DNA from: JAVVHH01 sp963835135
GTDB lineage: Bacteria > Pseudomonadota > Alphaproteobacteria > Acetobacterales > Acetobacteraceae
Direction of reading: 5' to 3'
Length of the DNA stretch: 64,000 bases
Assembly: GCA_963835135.1 (NCBI GenBank)
Contig: CAWIEF010000003.1
Span: 1,240,001 to 1,304,000 of the forward strand
Positions 35,555 through 45,207 of the stretch are shown here, in pieces (position 1 is the first letter of the stretch; each line of letters opens with the position of its first letter). The notes under the pieces are model-generated. The model ran no database searches, had not been told where the DNA came from, and saw only the letters and a list, made by a program, of their open reading frames with translations. The position numbers were made by a program, and so were the translations under genes.

Positions 35555-36166
35555 TCAGGCGCTCAGGCGCATCTCCGGCGTCCCAAGCCGCACGACGATC
35601 GGCCGATGGTCGCTGTTGCTGCGATGCAACGCATGGACGTTCGCGCAAATCAGCCCGCGCACCAGGCAGCGGTCGATCCGTAGCGGCAGCACGTCCCCGG
35701 CCCGGTGGGTCGGCTCGCGCGGCCCCACATCGCGGAACCCCTTCAGCATCGTCGGCCCCACCAGATTGTAGTCGCCCAGCACCGCCGCATGGGCCGGCAG
35801 CGCCGCCGCCACCCGGCGCAGCTGGCGTCGGTTCAGCAACTGCCCGTGCGAGAGATGGACGTTGGCCACCTTGAATTCGCCGAGGTCCACGATCTGCGTC
35901 ACGCGCTGGAACATGGCCCCGGCCGGCAGGGGAATGACCTCCGGCGCCGACAACTCGCGCGGGCTCCAGAACGCCAGCCCATGGATCCGCCCGGGCTGCT
36001 GCACCCGATGATAGGTGCCGCCAAGGATCCGCGGCAACTCGTCGATCCGCTTGGTCGCCTCCTGCATCAGCAGAAGCTCGGGCCGCTCTTGCCGTGCCAG
36101 CCGCACGACGTCGTCAAGCGTCGCTCCGGTCAGGCGAAGGAGATTCCAACTGACGATCTTGATCAT
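35555..36166 (-). CDS. Endonuclease/exonuclease/phosphatase family protein (YbhP-like)
   Basis: The 203-residue EEP-fold protein has the family residues in order: Asn in VSWNLLR (residue 7), Glu in LLMQEATKR (residue 36), LSHG, GDYNLVGP near residue 131 and NSDHRPIV near residue 185. EEP proteins hydrolyse phosphodiesters with a divalent metal. It directly follows the cardiolipin-synthase-like gene (its start overlaps the synthase C-terminal coding), the same arrangement as E. coli ybhP-ybhO(clsB). A role in phospholipid or nucleotide turnover linked to the synthase is inferred. Confidence 0.85.
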   Translation of the reverse strand: MIKIVSWNLLRLTGATLDDVVRLARQERPELLLMQEATKRIDELPRILGGTYHRVQQPGRIHGLAFWSPRELSAPEVIPLPAGAMFQRVTQIVDLGEFKVANVHLSHGQLLNRRQLRRVAAALPAHAAVLGDYNLVGPTMLKGFRDVGPREPTHRAGDVLPLRIDRCLVRGLICANVHALHRSNSDHRPIVVRLGTPEMRLSA

Positions 36167-37776
36167 GGGCGTCCACAGTGGCGAGGGCCGGGTCGGGGGG
36201 CAAGCGATGCCACGATGACGGTTTGCCCATCGGCGGGTCGCTGCCGCTTGGCGCCCGCGACGACCCAGACCGCAGCCGGACCGCGCGGATCAGCAGCGTG
36301 ACCGCGACCCAGCAGCCCAGGACCGCCAGCGGCGCCGTGACCACCAGGGGGTAGACCACCGCCAGCAGCGACAGCGCGAACAGGAGAACGCCGCCGACCG
36401 CCATGACCTGCGCCTCCGCCGGGCCGAGCGCGCGGTGGTTGGTGATCGCCGCGGTCACCGTGCTGCCCAACCCGGCCGCGCCCGCGGCGATTCGGCCCGG
36501 GCTGCCCCGCCGCGGCGTGCCAGACCGAGGCTCGGCCGGCAACACGCGCTTGCGCTCCAGCACGATCTCGGTCGCGTGCTCGAGATCGCGCTGGAACATC
36601 CGCTCCATCTGGCCGGCGAACCCCTCGTTCTCGACCGCGATGTCGAGCTCCCAATTACCCGCCCAGCTCGCGAGGTTCAGGTTGGTCGAGCCGATCCGCG
36701 CCCAACGCCCATCCGCCACCGCCGTCTTGGCGTGCAGCATCGGCCCGTTCCATTCGAACACGCGGACCCCCGCCTCGAGCAGAGCGCGGTACCCCGCCCG
36801 CGAGAGCGCCTTGGCGACCGGGATGTCCGACGACCCCGGGACCAGCAGCCGCACGTCGACGCCATCCCGCGCCGCATCGATCAGCGCCTGCACATACGAC
36901 GTCGTGCCCACGAAGTAGGCGTCGGTCAGCCACAGGCGGCTCCGGGCCAGGGCCGCAATGAGTTGGTCGAACCGGTAAAGACCCATCGTCGCCGGCTTGC
37001 TGCCGATGACGCGCAGTGCGATCTCGCCGGCATCCGGCTCCGGCTGGGCAGGCGGCGGCGCGGGCGCCGCGCTGCCGCCTGCAAATGACCAGCTCTGGCC
37101 GAACGCGATGTCGAGGTCTTCCACCGCCGGGCCGCGTATCTCGACGCCGGTGTCGCGCCATGCCTCGATCTTGCGCGCGGGGTCGCCGACCCAGACGTCG
37201 CCCACGCACAACCCAGCCACGAACGCCACCGTCCCGTCCACGTTCAGCGACTTGCGATGATTACGGCTCAACCAGCCGAACGGGCTGTCCAAGCGCGGCC
37301 GATTGAAGCCCCGCACCTCGCCCCCTGCCGCCCGCAGCGGCCGCCAGAAGCCCGGCCGGGTCTTGGTCAGGCAGCCCATCCAATCATAGAGGACCCGGAC
37401 GCGGACGCCCGCCTTGCGCCCGCTCGACCAGCGCGTCGCGAAACCGGCGCCCTGTCGCGTCGCTGGCGATGATGTAGTTCTCGAAATCGATCGATCGCTT
37501 CGCGCCGGCGATGGCGTCGAGCCAAGCCGGATAGTTCTCCGCCCCGTTCTCGAGCAGCCGCAAGGCGTTGCCGTCCACCGGCGCCGCGCCGGCCACGCGC
37601 GAGAACACGTGCTCGGCCGCCACGCGCTGCAGCCGCTTGTGGCTCTCGCGGGCAAATTGGACATGGGGGTCGTTCGGGGCCCGGCCGGCCGGATGGGCCC
37701 GCCGCGCCAACCGAAATGCCCGCAAGGCGTCGGCGAGACCGCCCCGCCCGATCCTGGCGCGAACCGCCTTAGCCAA
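36114..37776 (-). pseudogene. Cardiolipin synthase/phospholipase D-like protein (ClsB-type) with a one-base frameshift
   Basis: From ATG 37776 the protein reads normally through ENYPAWLDAIAGAKRSIDFENYI and RRFRDALVERAQ. Then the frame changes at about 37412-37416 and continues AGVRVRVLYDWMG with both PLD motifs (HRKSLNVDGTVAFVAG and HAKTAVADGRWARIGSTNLN), ending in two C-terminal membrane segments (VGGVLLFALSLLAVVYPL, LAVLGCWVAVTLLI). Deleting one base (CAAGG to CAGG, read on the minus strand) restores ERAQAGVRVRVLYDW. The gene is otherwise intact, about 553 residues. The last 53 bases overlap the EEP gene. It matches the clsB-type of cardiolipin synthase. Confidence 0.85.
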
Positions 37777-37790
37777 AATGCCTGTCCCGT

Positions 37791-38474
37791 TCAGTCGCCG
37801 AAATAAAGATACAGGTTAGAGCTAAACGGCCCTAGCTTGAAGCCCGTGTAACCGACCTGCATCCGCCGGCCTGGCGGGCAGAGGTCTGCCAAACTCCGCT
37901 TCGACATCAGGATGAGGTTCGCCTGGTCCGCCCACTCCGACTTGCTCGTCGCCCTGCAGGCCCAGCCGAAGCTGCGCTCGCTCCATCCCATGACGGGCAG
38001 CGCCGTGTGATGCTCGATTGGAAAGAACCGGTTCGGCACCGTCAGGAACGCGCGCTTGGCGACCCGTGCGAGATCGGCGATGAAGGCGCGCTGATGGGCT
38101 ACCGTCCCGAGATGCTCGATGACCGCGTTGCTGCAGGCGATGTCGAAGCTGCGCTCGCCGAACGGCAACGGCTGGTGCGGCTCGACCCGGCGGTAGCGGA
38201 CGGCCGGGAACGCGGCGATGAAGTCATGCGCCTCGCCCAAGCCCACCGCCGAAATCCGCTCTGGATACGGGTAGAGCCGCTCGAGCAAGTTGGCGGCGCC
38301 GCCAACGACGTCCGACACCCCGGCGTCCAGCAGGTCGTCTGTCGGCAGCGGACGTGTGAGCCGGATAAAGTCGGCGTAGATCCGGTTGCGCGCCGCGATG
38401 AACACCCGCTCGGCCAGCGATCCCGCCGGAACGGCTTGGTAATATTTCTCGTCGACGAGATCGTTTTCAGGCAT
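37791..38474 (-). CDS. Class I SAM-dependent methyltransferase
   Basis: The 227-residue protein has a degenerate SAM-binding region (DLLDAGVSDVVGGAANLLERL, where the usual GxGxG is VSDVVGG), IEHLGTVAHQRAFIADLARVAKRAFLTVPNRFFPIEHHTALPV and a C-terminal YFGD. The IEHLG to TVPNRFFPIEHHT block is typical of methyltransferases acting on lipids or small molecules next to glycosyltransferase or lipid loci. The acceptor is not known. Start ATG 38474. It lies upstream of the cardiolipin synthase-like gene (14-bp gap) and 60 bp downstream of the malate/lactate dehydrogenase. Confidence 0.75.
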   Translation of the reverse strand: MPENDLVDEKYYQAVPAGSLAERVFIAARNRIYADFIRLTRPLPTDDLLDAGVSDVVGGAANLLERLYPYPERISAVGLGEAHDFIAAFPAVRYRRVEPHQPLPFGERSFDIACSNAVIEHLGTVAHQRAFIADLARVAKRAFLTVPNRFFPIEHHTALPVMGWSERSFGWACRATSKSEWADQANLILMSKRSLADLCPPGRRMQVGYTGFKLGPFSSNLYLYFGD

Positions 38475-38533
38475 GCGCGTCCAGACGGCTGTCCCCCTCT
38501 GGTATCCGACACCGCGCGGACATCCAAGCCACA

Positions 38534-39635
38534 TCAGTGCTCGTTGGGCGCGTGCACCCCGAGTGACGCGCCGGTCGCCTTGATCGCCGCCCAGGTGTCT
38601 GCCTGCAGCGGCACGCCGTCCCGCAACCGTTCCACCCGGGTCAGCGCCTCTTTTTGGCCCGGCACCATCACCGCGACGCCCGCCTCGATCGGCCGGCAGG
38701 CCCGCACGTAATCGGCGTAGTCCGCCGCGGTCTGCGCGAAACCGGCCGCGCCGAAATGCTGCGGGTCGAGGTAGATGGACAGCATGCCGTTCACCACGCC
38801 CGCGCGGGAGCCGCCCGGCAGCGGCCCCGCGGTCGGGCTGCCGCACAGGCACCCCGCCAGGATCTCGCACATGAACGCGATTCCGCTGCCCTTGTGGTCG
38901 CCGAACGCCCGCAGCGCCCCCGTGCCCCGGCCGGGATCGCGGATGCTGGTGCCCTCAAGCGGTCCATAGAAATCCGCCGGGTTCGACGACAGCCGCCCAT
39001 CGGCCGTGACCAGCGCGTCCCCGGGGATCGGCTTGCCGCCATTGCTCGCCACCAACACCTTGCCCTCGGCGACGATGCTCGTCGCCAGATCGAGCAGCAA
39101 CGGGGGGCCGTCCGGCTGCGGCACGCCGATACAGATGGGGTTCGTGCCGAACCGCCGCTCGATGCCCCCGAATGGGCGCGACGATCTCGCCCTTGCCGAC
39201 GTTGACGAAGTGGATCGACACCAGCCCGGCCTCCACCGCTCGCTCGGCCCAGCCGCCGATCCGCCCGATATGGCCCGCATTGCGCAGCGCGATCACCGAC
39301 AGCCCCGCCGCACGCGCCTTGGCGATGCCGAGGTCGACCGCCTGCTCCCCGACCGTCTGGCCCAGCCCCTGGTTGCCGTCCACCACGGCATGCGTCGCCG
39401 TCTCGGTCACCACGCTCATCGACCGCCCTGCGAACACCTTCCCCTCGCGCAGCCAATCGCAATAGCGGGGCACGCGGATGATGCCGTGGCTGTCGTGCCC
39501 GGTCAGGTTCGCCGACAGCAGATGCCGGGTCGTTCGGCCGGCTTCGTCGGCCACGCATCCAGCGCCGGCAAAGATACGCGTGATATAGGCCTGCAGCGTC
39601 TCGGCCGGAACGGTGACGGTCGAGCCGGCCATCAT
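38534..39635 (-). pseudogene. Malate/L-lactate dehydrogenase family (Ldh_2) with a one-base frameshift
   Basis: The first half reads SANLTGHDSHGIIRVPRYCDWL, HAVVDGNQGLGQTVGEQAV and IALRNAGHIGRIGGWAERAV, ending GKGEIVAP. Then the frame shifts near 39171-39174 and continues FGGIERRFGTNPICIGVP, LLLDLATSIVAEGKVLVA, GDHKGSGIAFMCEILAGCL and a normal C-terminus. Removing one base restores VAPFGGIERRFG. The family oxidises 2-hydroxyacids such as malate, lactate or sulfolactate with NAD(P). Apart from the indel all motifs are intact, so it is a recent mutation or a consensus error. It overlaps the SDR stop (ATGATG). Confidence 0.85.
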
Positions 39636-40422
39636 GCGGCTCCGGCGATCCGATGCGCGGTCTCGCGGTAGAAGGCGTTGTCGGTGGGCGTGATCAACAT
39701 CTCAGCCATACAGGTCCGGGGCGGCAGCCCGGCCGCGAACACCGCCGCTGCCGCCACGTCCTCGGGTTGGACCATCATCGCCCGCTCGGCCGCAGTCGGC
39801 GGACGCGGGCGTTTGTCCAGGATCGGCGTCGCCACCTCCCCCGGGTTGATGCAGATCGAGCGGATGCCGTGGATCCCCTCCTCGGCGTTCAGCGTCGCCG
39901 ACATCGCCCGCGCGCCGTGCTTGGACGCGGTGTAGGCCGGCCCCGCCACGCTGAAAATGCCCGCCGCCGCGTTCGACACGACATGGATCAGCGTGCCGTC
40001 CCGCCGCTCCCGCATCGCCGGCAACACGGCCAGCGAGCAGAGGAACGGCCCCTTCAGATTGACGTCGACCAGATGCGCCATGTCCGTGGGGGACAGGTCG
40101 CGCCAGGCCCGCCGCGCCGTGTTGGTGCCGGCATTGTTCACCAGGATCTCGACCATCCCCAGCGCCTCCGTCACCGCCAGATGCGCCGCGGTCACCTCGT
40201 GCGAGTCGCTGACGTCGGCCAGCGCCAGCATCGCGCTGCCCCCGAGCGCGTCGACCATCGCCTTCGTCTCCTCCAGCGTCTCCCGCGACCGCCCTGTCAG
40301 CGCGAGCGTGCACCCGGCCCGCGCGAAGGCCAGCGCCACCGCCCGGCCGATGCCGGTCCCCGCGCCGGTGATCCAGGCCACCCGTCCGGCAAGCCCGATC
40401 GAGGGGCCACCTGCAAGCTCGC

Positions 40423-40426
<4 letters not shown>
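39632..40426 (-). CDS. SDR family oxidoreductase
   Basis: The 264-residue classical SDR has TGAGTGIGRAVA (residues 20-31), VEILVNNAGTNTARRAW, catalytic Ser in IHVVSNAAAGIF and YTASK (Tyr and Lys of the active site), then INPGEVATPIL. It is an NAD(P)H-dependent alcohol or sugar dehydrogenase of unknown substrate. It lies between a UgpC-type ATPase (ATGA overlap with its stop) and the malate/lactate dehydrogenase, so an operon for uptake and oxidation of a sugar acid or polyol is plausible. Confidence 0.9.
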
Positions 40427-41523
<1,097 letters not shown>

Positions 41524-41589
41524 GGCACGCCTCCCGATTTTGCGAGAGTGTGCCCACCCGGCCGGGCAGGAGCAAGCGCCACCAACCAA

Positions 41590-41640
41590 CTAATCCCATA
41601 GGGTGAGTGGAGCCGAGCGAAGCCCATCACCACCCAGCAC
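41590..41640. repeat. Dispersed-repeat-like hairpin with GAGCGAAGC core
   Basis: The segment has the imperfect dyad GGTGAGTGG / CCCATCACC around a core GAGCCGAGCGAAGC. Sequences with this shape (…CTTCGCTCGGCTC… between short complementary arms, ending in an ATAGGG-like run) are common dispersed intergenic repeats in alphaproteobacterial genomes. It lies just upstream of the UgpC-type gene and downstream of the host-attachment gene. I cannot test copy number here. Confidence 0.4.
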
Positions 41641-41650
41641 CTCGCGTTCC

Positions 41651-42049
41651 CTAATGGGACAGGCTGTGCTCGATCTCCTTGAGCGAGTTGTTCGTCAGAT
41701 CCTTCGACAGCGACCACGCCACCGCCTTCTCGAGCGATGTGTGCATCGCATCCCGGATTTGCCCCAGCGTCTGCGGGTCCGCGACCAGCACCATCTCCTT
41801 GAACGAGTTCTCGTCATGCATCGCGGTCAGCAGCTTGGTCAGGTTTTTGGCGAACGTGGCCTCCCCCGTTTGCTTCGGGCTTTGCTCGTCCGGCCGCGCC
41901 CCCGACGGCCCCTGCGTCAACGTCGCCGGCTCGACCCGGCGCTCCTCCTTCAACGCCACCTCGCTCCCCGTACCGGTATTGCGGAACAAGATCGCCTTGC
42001 CCCCATCGGCAACGACGACGAGCGCATTGGCTGGAACGGACTTCGACAC
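41651..42049 (-). CDS. Host attachment protein family (PF10116-like)
   Basis: The 132-residue protein has the family pattern: an N-terminal strand ANALVVVADGGKAILFRNTGT, an internal EQSPKQTGEATFAKNLTKLL and a C-terminal MVLVADPQTLGQIRDAMHTSL. The name derives from Agrobacterium AttH/attachment genes, but most members have no proven role. GTG 42049 is preceded by TAGGAG and gives the usual length; an earlier in-frame start would run into a low-complexity stretch. It is followed on the same strand by the UgpC-type gene after 127 bp. Confidence 0.78.
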   Translation of the reverse strand: MSKSVPANALVVVADGGKAILFRNTGTGSEVALKEERRVEPATLTQGPSGARPDEQSPKQTGEATFAKNLTKLLTAMHDENSFKEMVLVADPQTLGQIRDAMHTSLEKAVAWSLSKDLTNNSLKEIEHSLSH

Positions 42050-42426
42050 GACGATGACTCCTAAAACTTGCCCAAGAGCAAGGCGACAAGACGCCCGAAC
42101 CCCCCCGAGGTTCCCCCACCCCCAACCGCCCCCACCAGATGCACGAACCAGCAATCCCGTGTCGGATGAAACAAGCACGAGCCCCGTCCACCCTCGTCTG
42201 CTCTCCACCCACCCACGTCACAAGTCGCTCTGACGAGCGTGTCTGAACGCGGTCATCCGCGGTCGAGTATGCGCGTAACCGCTTTGCCTAGTTCAAGAAT
42301 TTAGCATCACGGTCCAGCGCCTGAGACGATGGCTGACCCACCGCCTCGACCAATACTGTTGAACCATTTGACAGGCAGCCGATTTGAGCGGGTCGCCCGG
42401 TGGAAGGTGCTGGTTGCTTGGAGGTC
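42050..42426. other. Intergenic stretch between LanC-like and host-attachment genes
   Basis: About 377 bp with long C-rich (plus-strand) tracts near 42095-42125, no recognised RNA and no convincing gene. It separates the tail-to-head LanC-like and host-attachment genes on the minus strand, and would carry the latter's promoter. Composition shifts at about 42220, toward lower GC on the LanC side. Confidence 0.5.
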
Positions 42427-43611
42427 TCAGACGATGTCGATGATTGGAAACTTAGGTTCTCCGGTGATGCAATCCCATAAATAGACGGCAAGACCGACGT
42501 CTCCCGTCCAAAGGGAGTAGCGGCCACGGCCGAACGCAGCCCGAGCCCCCCGGACCTGGTCAATGGCCGTCATGGCAAACGCTCTCGCGCGCTCCAGCCA
42601 GAGCGGGTCGCCCGTCCGCTTGTAAAGCTTCAGGAAAGCGTAGCCGTTACCTCCGGTCCCGTGGCACAGGTTCGACCCCTTTGTGAGCGGCCCGGCGTTC
42701 CAGGTCAGCTCTCCCCCCTGAAGCAGCAGAACCTCGAACTTTGACGCGGAAAATGGCGCATCGGCGAACGTGGTCACCATGCCCGGTGCGCCGTGGCAGT
42801 GCTGGCACAATATGGTCGCTTCACTGCTCGGCACGACGGCTGGCCAACTCGCGCCCAACTCCGAGTGCACCGCGTGGGCGGCAAGGGTCTGCGGCACAGC
42901 GTCGGCCACCACGGCGCGCTGCTCCGGCGTCAGCCAATCCCAACCGTGAAGCAGCGGCAGCATGTTCCCGGCAAAGCCGTGCACCGGCCCCAACCAGCGC
43001 TGAGCCCGTCCATACAGGTTCTGGGTCCAAATCGGACCGCTATCGGTCGTTTCTAGAGCGGCAAGGAGCCGGGTAGCTTGCGCTTGGAACAGCGGCTTGA
43101 ACCTGGCGTCCCCGGTCATGGCGCTCATGTGCACGCAGGCGAGCATGGAGCCTGGCAGCCCCCACATGAGTTCCACGATTGGCAGATCGGTGTTTGCTGC
43201 AGCCAAGATGTAGATCGCGTCGACAAGGCTCGGCGCCGGTGCGACGCGCATCGCGACCAGTTGGATGCCCAACTCTCCCATCAGCAAGGATGCATGGCCA
43301 GGATAGCCCGTCGCCGCAAACCAAGGGGCATTGCGCTCGCGGGCTGCTGCCAATACAGAAGATAGATCAAGCATCTCCGGGACGGCACCGAGGCGATGCA
43401 GGTAGTTCAGTGCCCAAGCAACTCCGGCGGCACCGAAGTAAACGCATCCAAGCCCGTCCGCCACCTGGCCCTCCATCGGGTGCGAGGGCCACAGAGCAGC
43501 CGGGTCGAGCGTGGCCAGTGCGTCCGCCGTGATCTCCTTGATCGCCGCTGCAGCATCGTCGCGATCCCAAGCCCTGTGCAATGGGGCAAAGTGGCGTGTC
43601 CGCTTGAACAT
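42427..43611 (-). CDS. LanC-like (lanthionine synthetase C / LanCL family) protein
   Basis: The 394-residue protein has the alpha/alpha-barrel cyclase pattern and all three zinc ligands: Cys-272 in ILCQHCHGAPGM, and Cys-316/His-317 in NLCHGTGGNGYAFL. Other family pieces are GAAGVAWALNYLHRL, YPGHASLLMGELGIQL, GPVHGFAGNMLPLLHG and the C-terminal SLWTGDVGLAVYLWDC. Motif spacing resembles LANCL proteins more than dedicated lantibiotic cyclases. No LanB/LanM dehydratase or precursor peptide is recognised nearby. The start is uncertain (ATG 43611; 43626 and 43632 also possible). It diverges from the PurD-like operon. Confidence 0.88.
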   Translation of the reverse strand: MFKRTRHFAPLHRAWDRDDAAAAIKEITADALATLDPAALWPSHPMEGQVADGLGCVYFGAAGVAWALNYLHRLGAVPEMLDLSSVLAAARERNAPWFAATGYPGHASLLMGELGIQLVAMRVAPAPSLVDAIYILAAANTDLPIVELMWGLPGSMLACVHMSAMTGDARFKPLFQAQATRLLAALETTDSGPIWTQNLYGRAQRWLGPVHGFAGNMLPLLHGWDWLTPEQRAVVADAVPQTLAAHAVHSELGASWPAVVPSSEATILCQHCHGAPGMVTTFADAPFSASKFEVLLLQGGELTWNAGPLTKGSNLCHGTGGNGYAFLKLYKRTGDPLWLERARAFAMTAIDQVRGARAAFGRGRYSLWTGDVGLAVYLWDCITGEPKFPIIDIV

Positions 43612-43911
43612 GAGTGAGGTTTGCATGCACATCCGAAACCAACAAGTCGGGCTTTAGAGGACGGATATTCCGGCGTAGCTGGCCGGTTCATCGGCCGGCT
43701 TGCGCATGCAACGCCTTTCCTTGCTGCGGCCAAAGACGTTCAGCAACTCAGGGCTTACGCACCGCGAGGCGAGGACAGGCACGTTAGTGCTTCGCTAGGG
43801 CAGATGTCTGGTGCGCTACGGACTGGCGCCACATCCCGCCGCCCAACCTCACCGCCCACCCATTTGCCTCCCCCGCCCGCCTCGGCTAGTCCGATCCCCA
43901 ACGGAGGTGGC
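43612..43911. other. Divergent intergenic region
   Basis: About 300 bp between the LanC-like and PurD-like genes, likely holding both promoters. An open frame continues through it into the PurD-like gene but its composition and lack of family homology before 43912 argue against coding. No clear operator or terminator is visible. Confidence 0.5.
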
Positions 43912-45207
43912 GTGCGGATACTCGGGATCGGGTCGAAGGTGGAACTCGGCGACCTCTATGTCAGCCTCATGCGAGAGGGCCACGAGGTCCGCGTCTTCGC
44001 CGGCGACCCAACCTACGCAGGCTGCTTCGAGGGCATCCTCCCCAAGGTCGCCGACTGGCACGCCGAACTCGATTGGGTCGGCCGGCACGACACCAACGAC
44101 GGCATGATCCTCTTCGAACGCGTCGGCGTCGGCCCCGAGCAGGACGCTCTCCGCGCCCAGGGCTACCGCGTCGTCGGCGGCAGCGCCCTCGGCGACCGCC
44201 TCGAGTACGACCGCGCCTTCGGCCAACACACCCTGCGCGACGCCGGCCTACAGACCGCCCAAGCCCTCAGCTTCGACACCGCGGCCGACGCAGCGACCTG
44301 GCTCGAAGCCAACCCCGGCCGCACCGTCCTCAAATACCACAACAACGCCAAGGCCACCTTCGTCGGCGACCACGCCACCGGACGCGACGTCCTCTTCCAG
44401 CTCCGCCGCGGCCCGCAAGGCCCCGTCCTCCTCATGCCGCGCCTCACCGGCGTCGAGGTCGGCGTCGGCGCCTATTTCGACGGCGAGCGCTTCCTCCGCC
44501 CCGCCTGCATCGACTTCGAACACAAGCGCTTCTTCGTCGGCGAGATGGGCGAGATGACCGGCGAGATGGGCACCCTCGTCGCCTACCCCGAACACAACCG
44601 CATCTTCGAGGCGACCCTCGCCCGCATCGAGCCTATTCTGCGCACCACCAACCATGTCGGATACGTCAACCTGAACATGATCGCCAACGACGACGGCCTC
44701 TGGCCCCTCGAATTCACCTGCCGCTTCGGCAACCCGGGCTTCGCCATCCTCGCCCCGCTGCAGACCGCCGGCTGGGGCGACCTGTTCGCCCGTATGCTCA
44801 CCCGCAACGAAACCCGCTTCCCCGCCTCCCCCGACTGGTCCCTCGGCATCGTCCTCACCGTCCCCCCCTTCCCCGAGGAGCGACCCGGCGCCGACCCCGC
44901 CGAAGACCCACCCCTCTTCTATCATCACGACCCGGCCCCAGCCGAGCAGCCCCACTACCACCTCTCCGACGTCCGCATCGAAGTCCGCCTGGAAGGCGGC
45001 CAGGAAATCTCCCAGATGTTCGCCCGCCGCCGAACCGGCTACGCCATGGTGGTCACCGGCACCGGCCCGAGCATCGAGGCCGCCCGTAACGCCGCCACCG
45101 CCCGCGCCCGCAACGTCTGCGCCCCCGACCTACGCTGGCGCAACGACATCGGCGACCGCTTCCTTCACGGCGAAGGTGAAACCCTTTGCCGGTTGGGCTG
45201 GCTATGA
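43912..45207 (+). CDS. PurD-like ATP-grasp ligase (non-canonical)
   Basis: The 431-residue protein has an N-terminal pre-ATP-grasp domain (VRILGIGSKVELGDLYVSLMREGH) replacing the usual PurD start GSGGREHAL, and an ATP-grasp core: TVLKYHNNAKATFVGDH, VLLMPRLTGVEVGVGAYFDGERF and VGYVNLNMIANDDGLWPLEFTCRFGNPGF, where Glu and Asn metal ligands are conserved. Annotators often call such genes phosphoribosylamine-glycine ligase, but the changed N-terminus and coupling to a methyltransferase suggest another carboxylate-amine ligation. GTG 43912 follows GGAGGT. The stop overlaps the next ATG (ATGA). Confidence 0.8.
   Translation: MRILGIGSKVELGDLYVSLMREGHEVRVFAGDPTYAGCFEGILPKVADWHAELDWVGRHDTNDGMILFERVGVGPEQDALRAQGYRVVGGSALGDRLEYDRAFGQHTLRDAGLQTAQALSFDTAADAATWLEANPGRTVLKYHNNAKATFVGDHATGRDVLFQLRRGPQGPVLLMPRLTGVEVGVGAYFDGERFLRPACIDFEHKRFFVGEMGEMTGEMGTLVAYPEHNRIFEATLARIEPILRTTNHVGYVNLNMIANDDGLWPLEFTCRFGNPGFAILAPLQTAGWGDLFARMLTRNETRFPASPDWSLGIVLTVPPFPEERPGADPAEDPPLFYHHDPAPAEQPHYHLSDVRIEVRLEGGQEISQMFARRRTGYAMVVTGTGPSIEAARNAATARARNVCAPDLRWRNDIGDRFLHGEGETLCRLGWL

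Noticed and set aside
42288..42563. A 91-residue minus-strand reading rich in Ser/Thr with one Cys, next to the LanC-like gene, considered as a lanthipeptide precursor.
   Set aside because: It overlaps the LanC-like coding sequence by more than half in another frame, has no leader-like acidic segment or ribosome site, and only one Cys.
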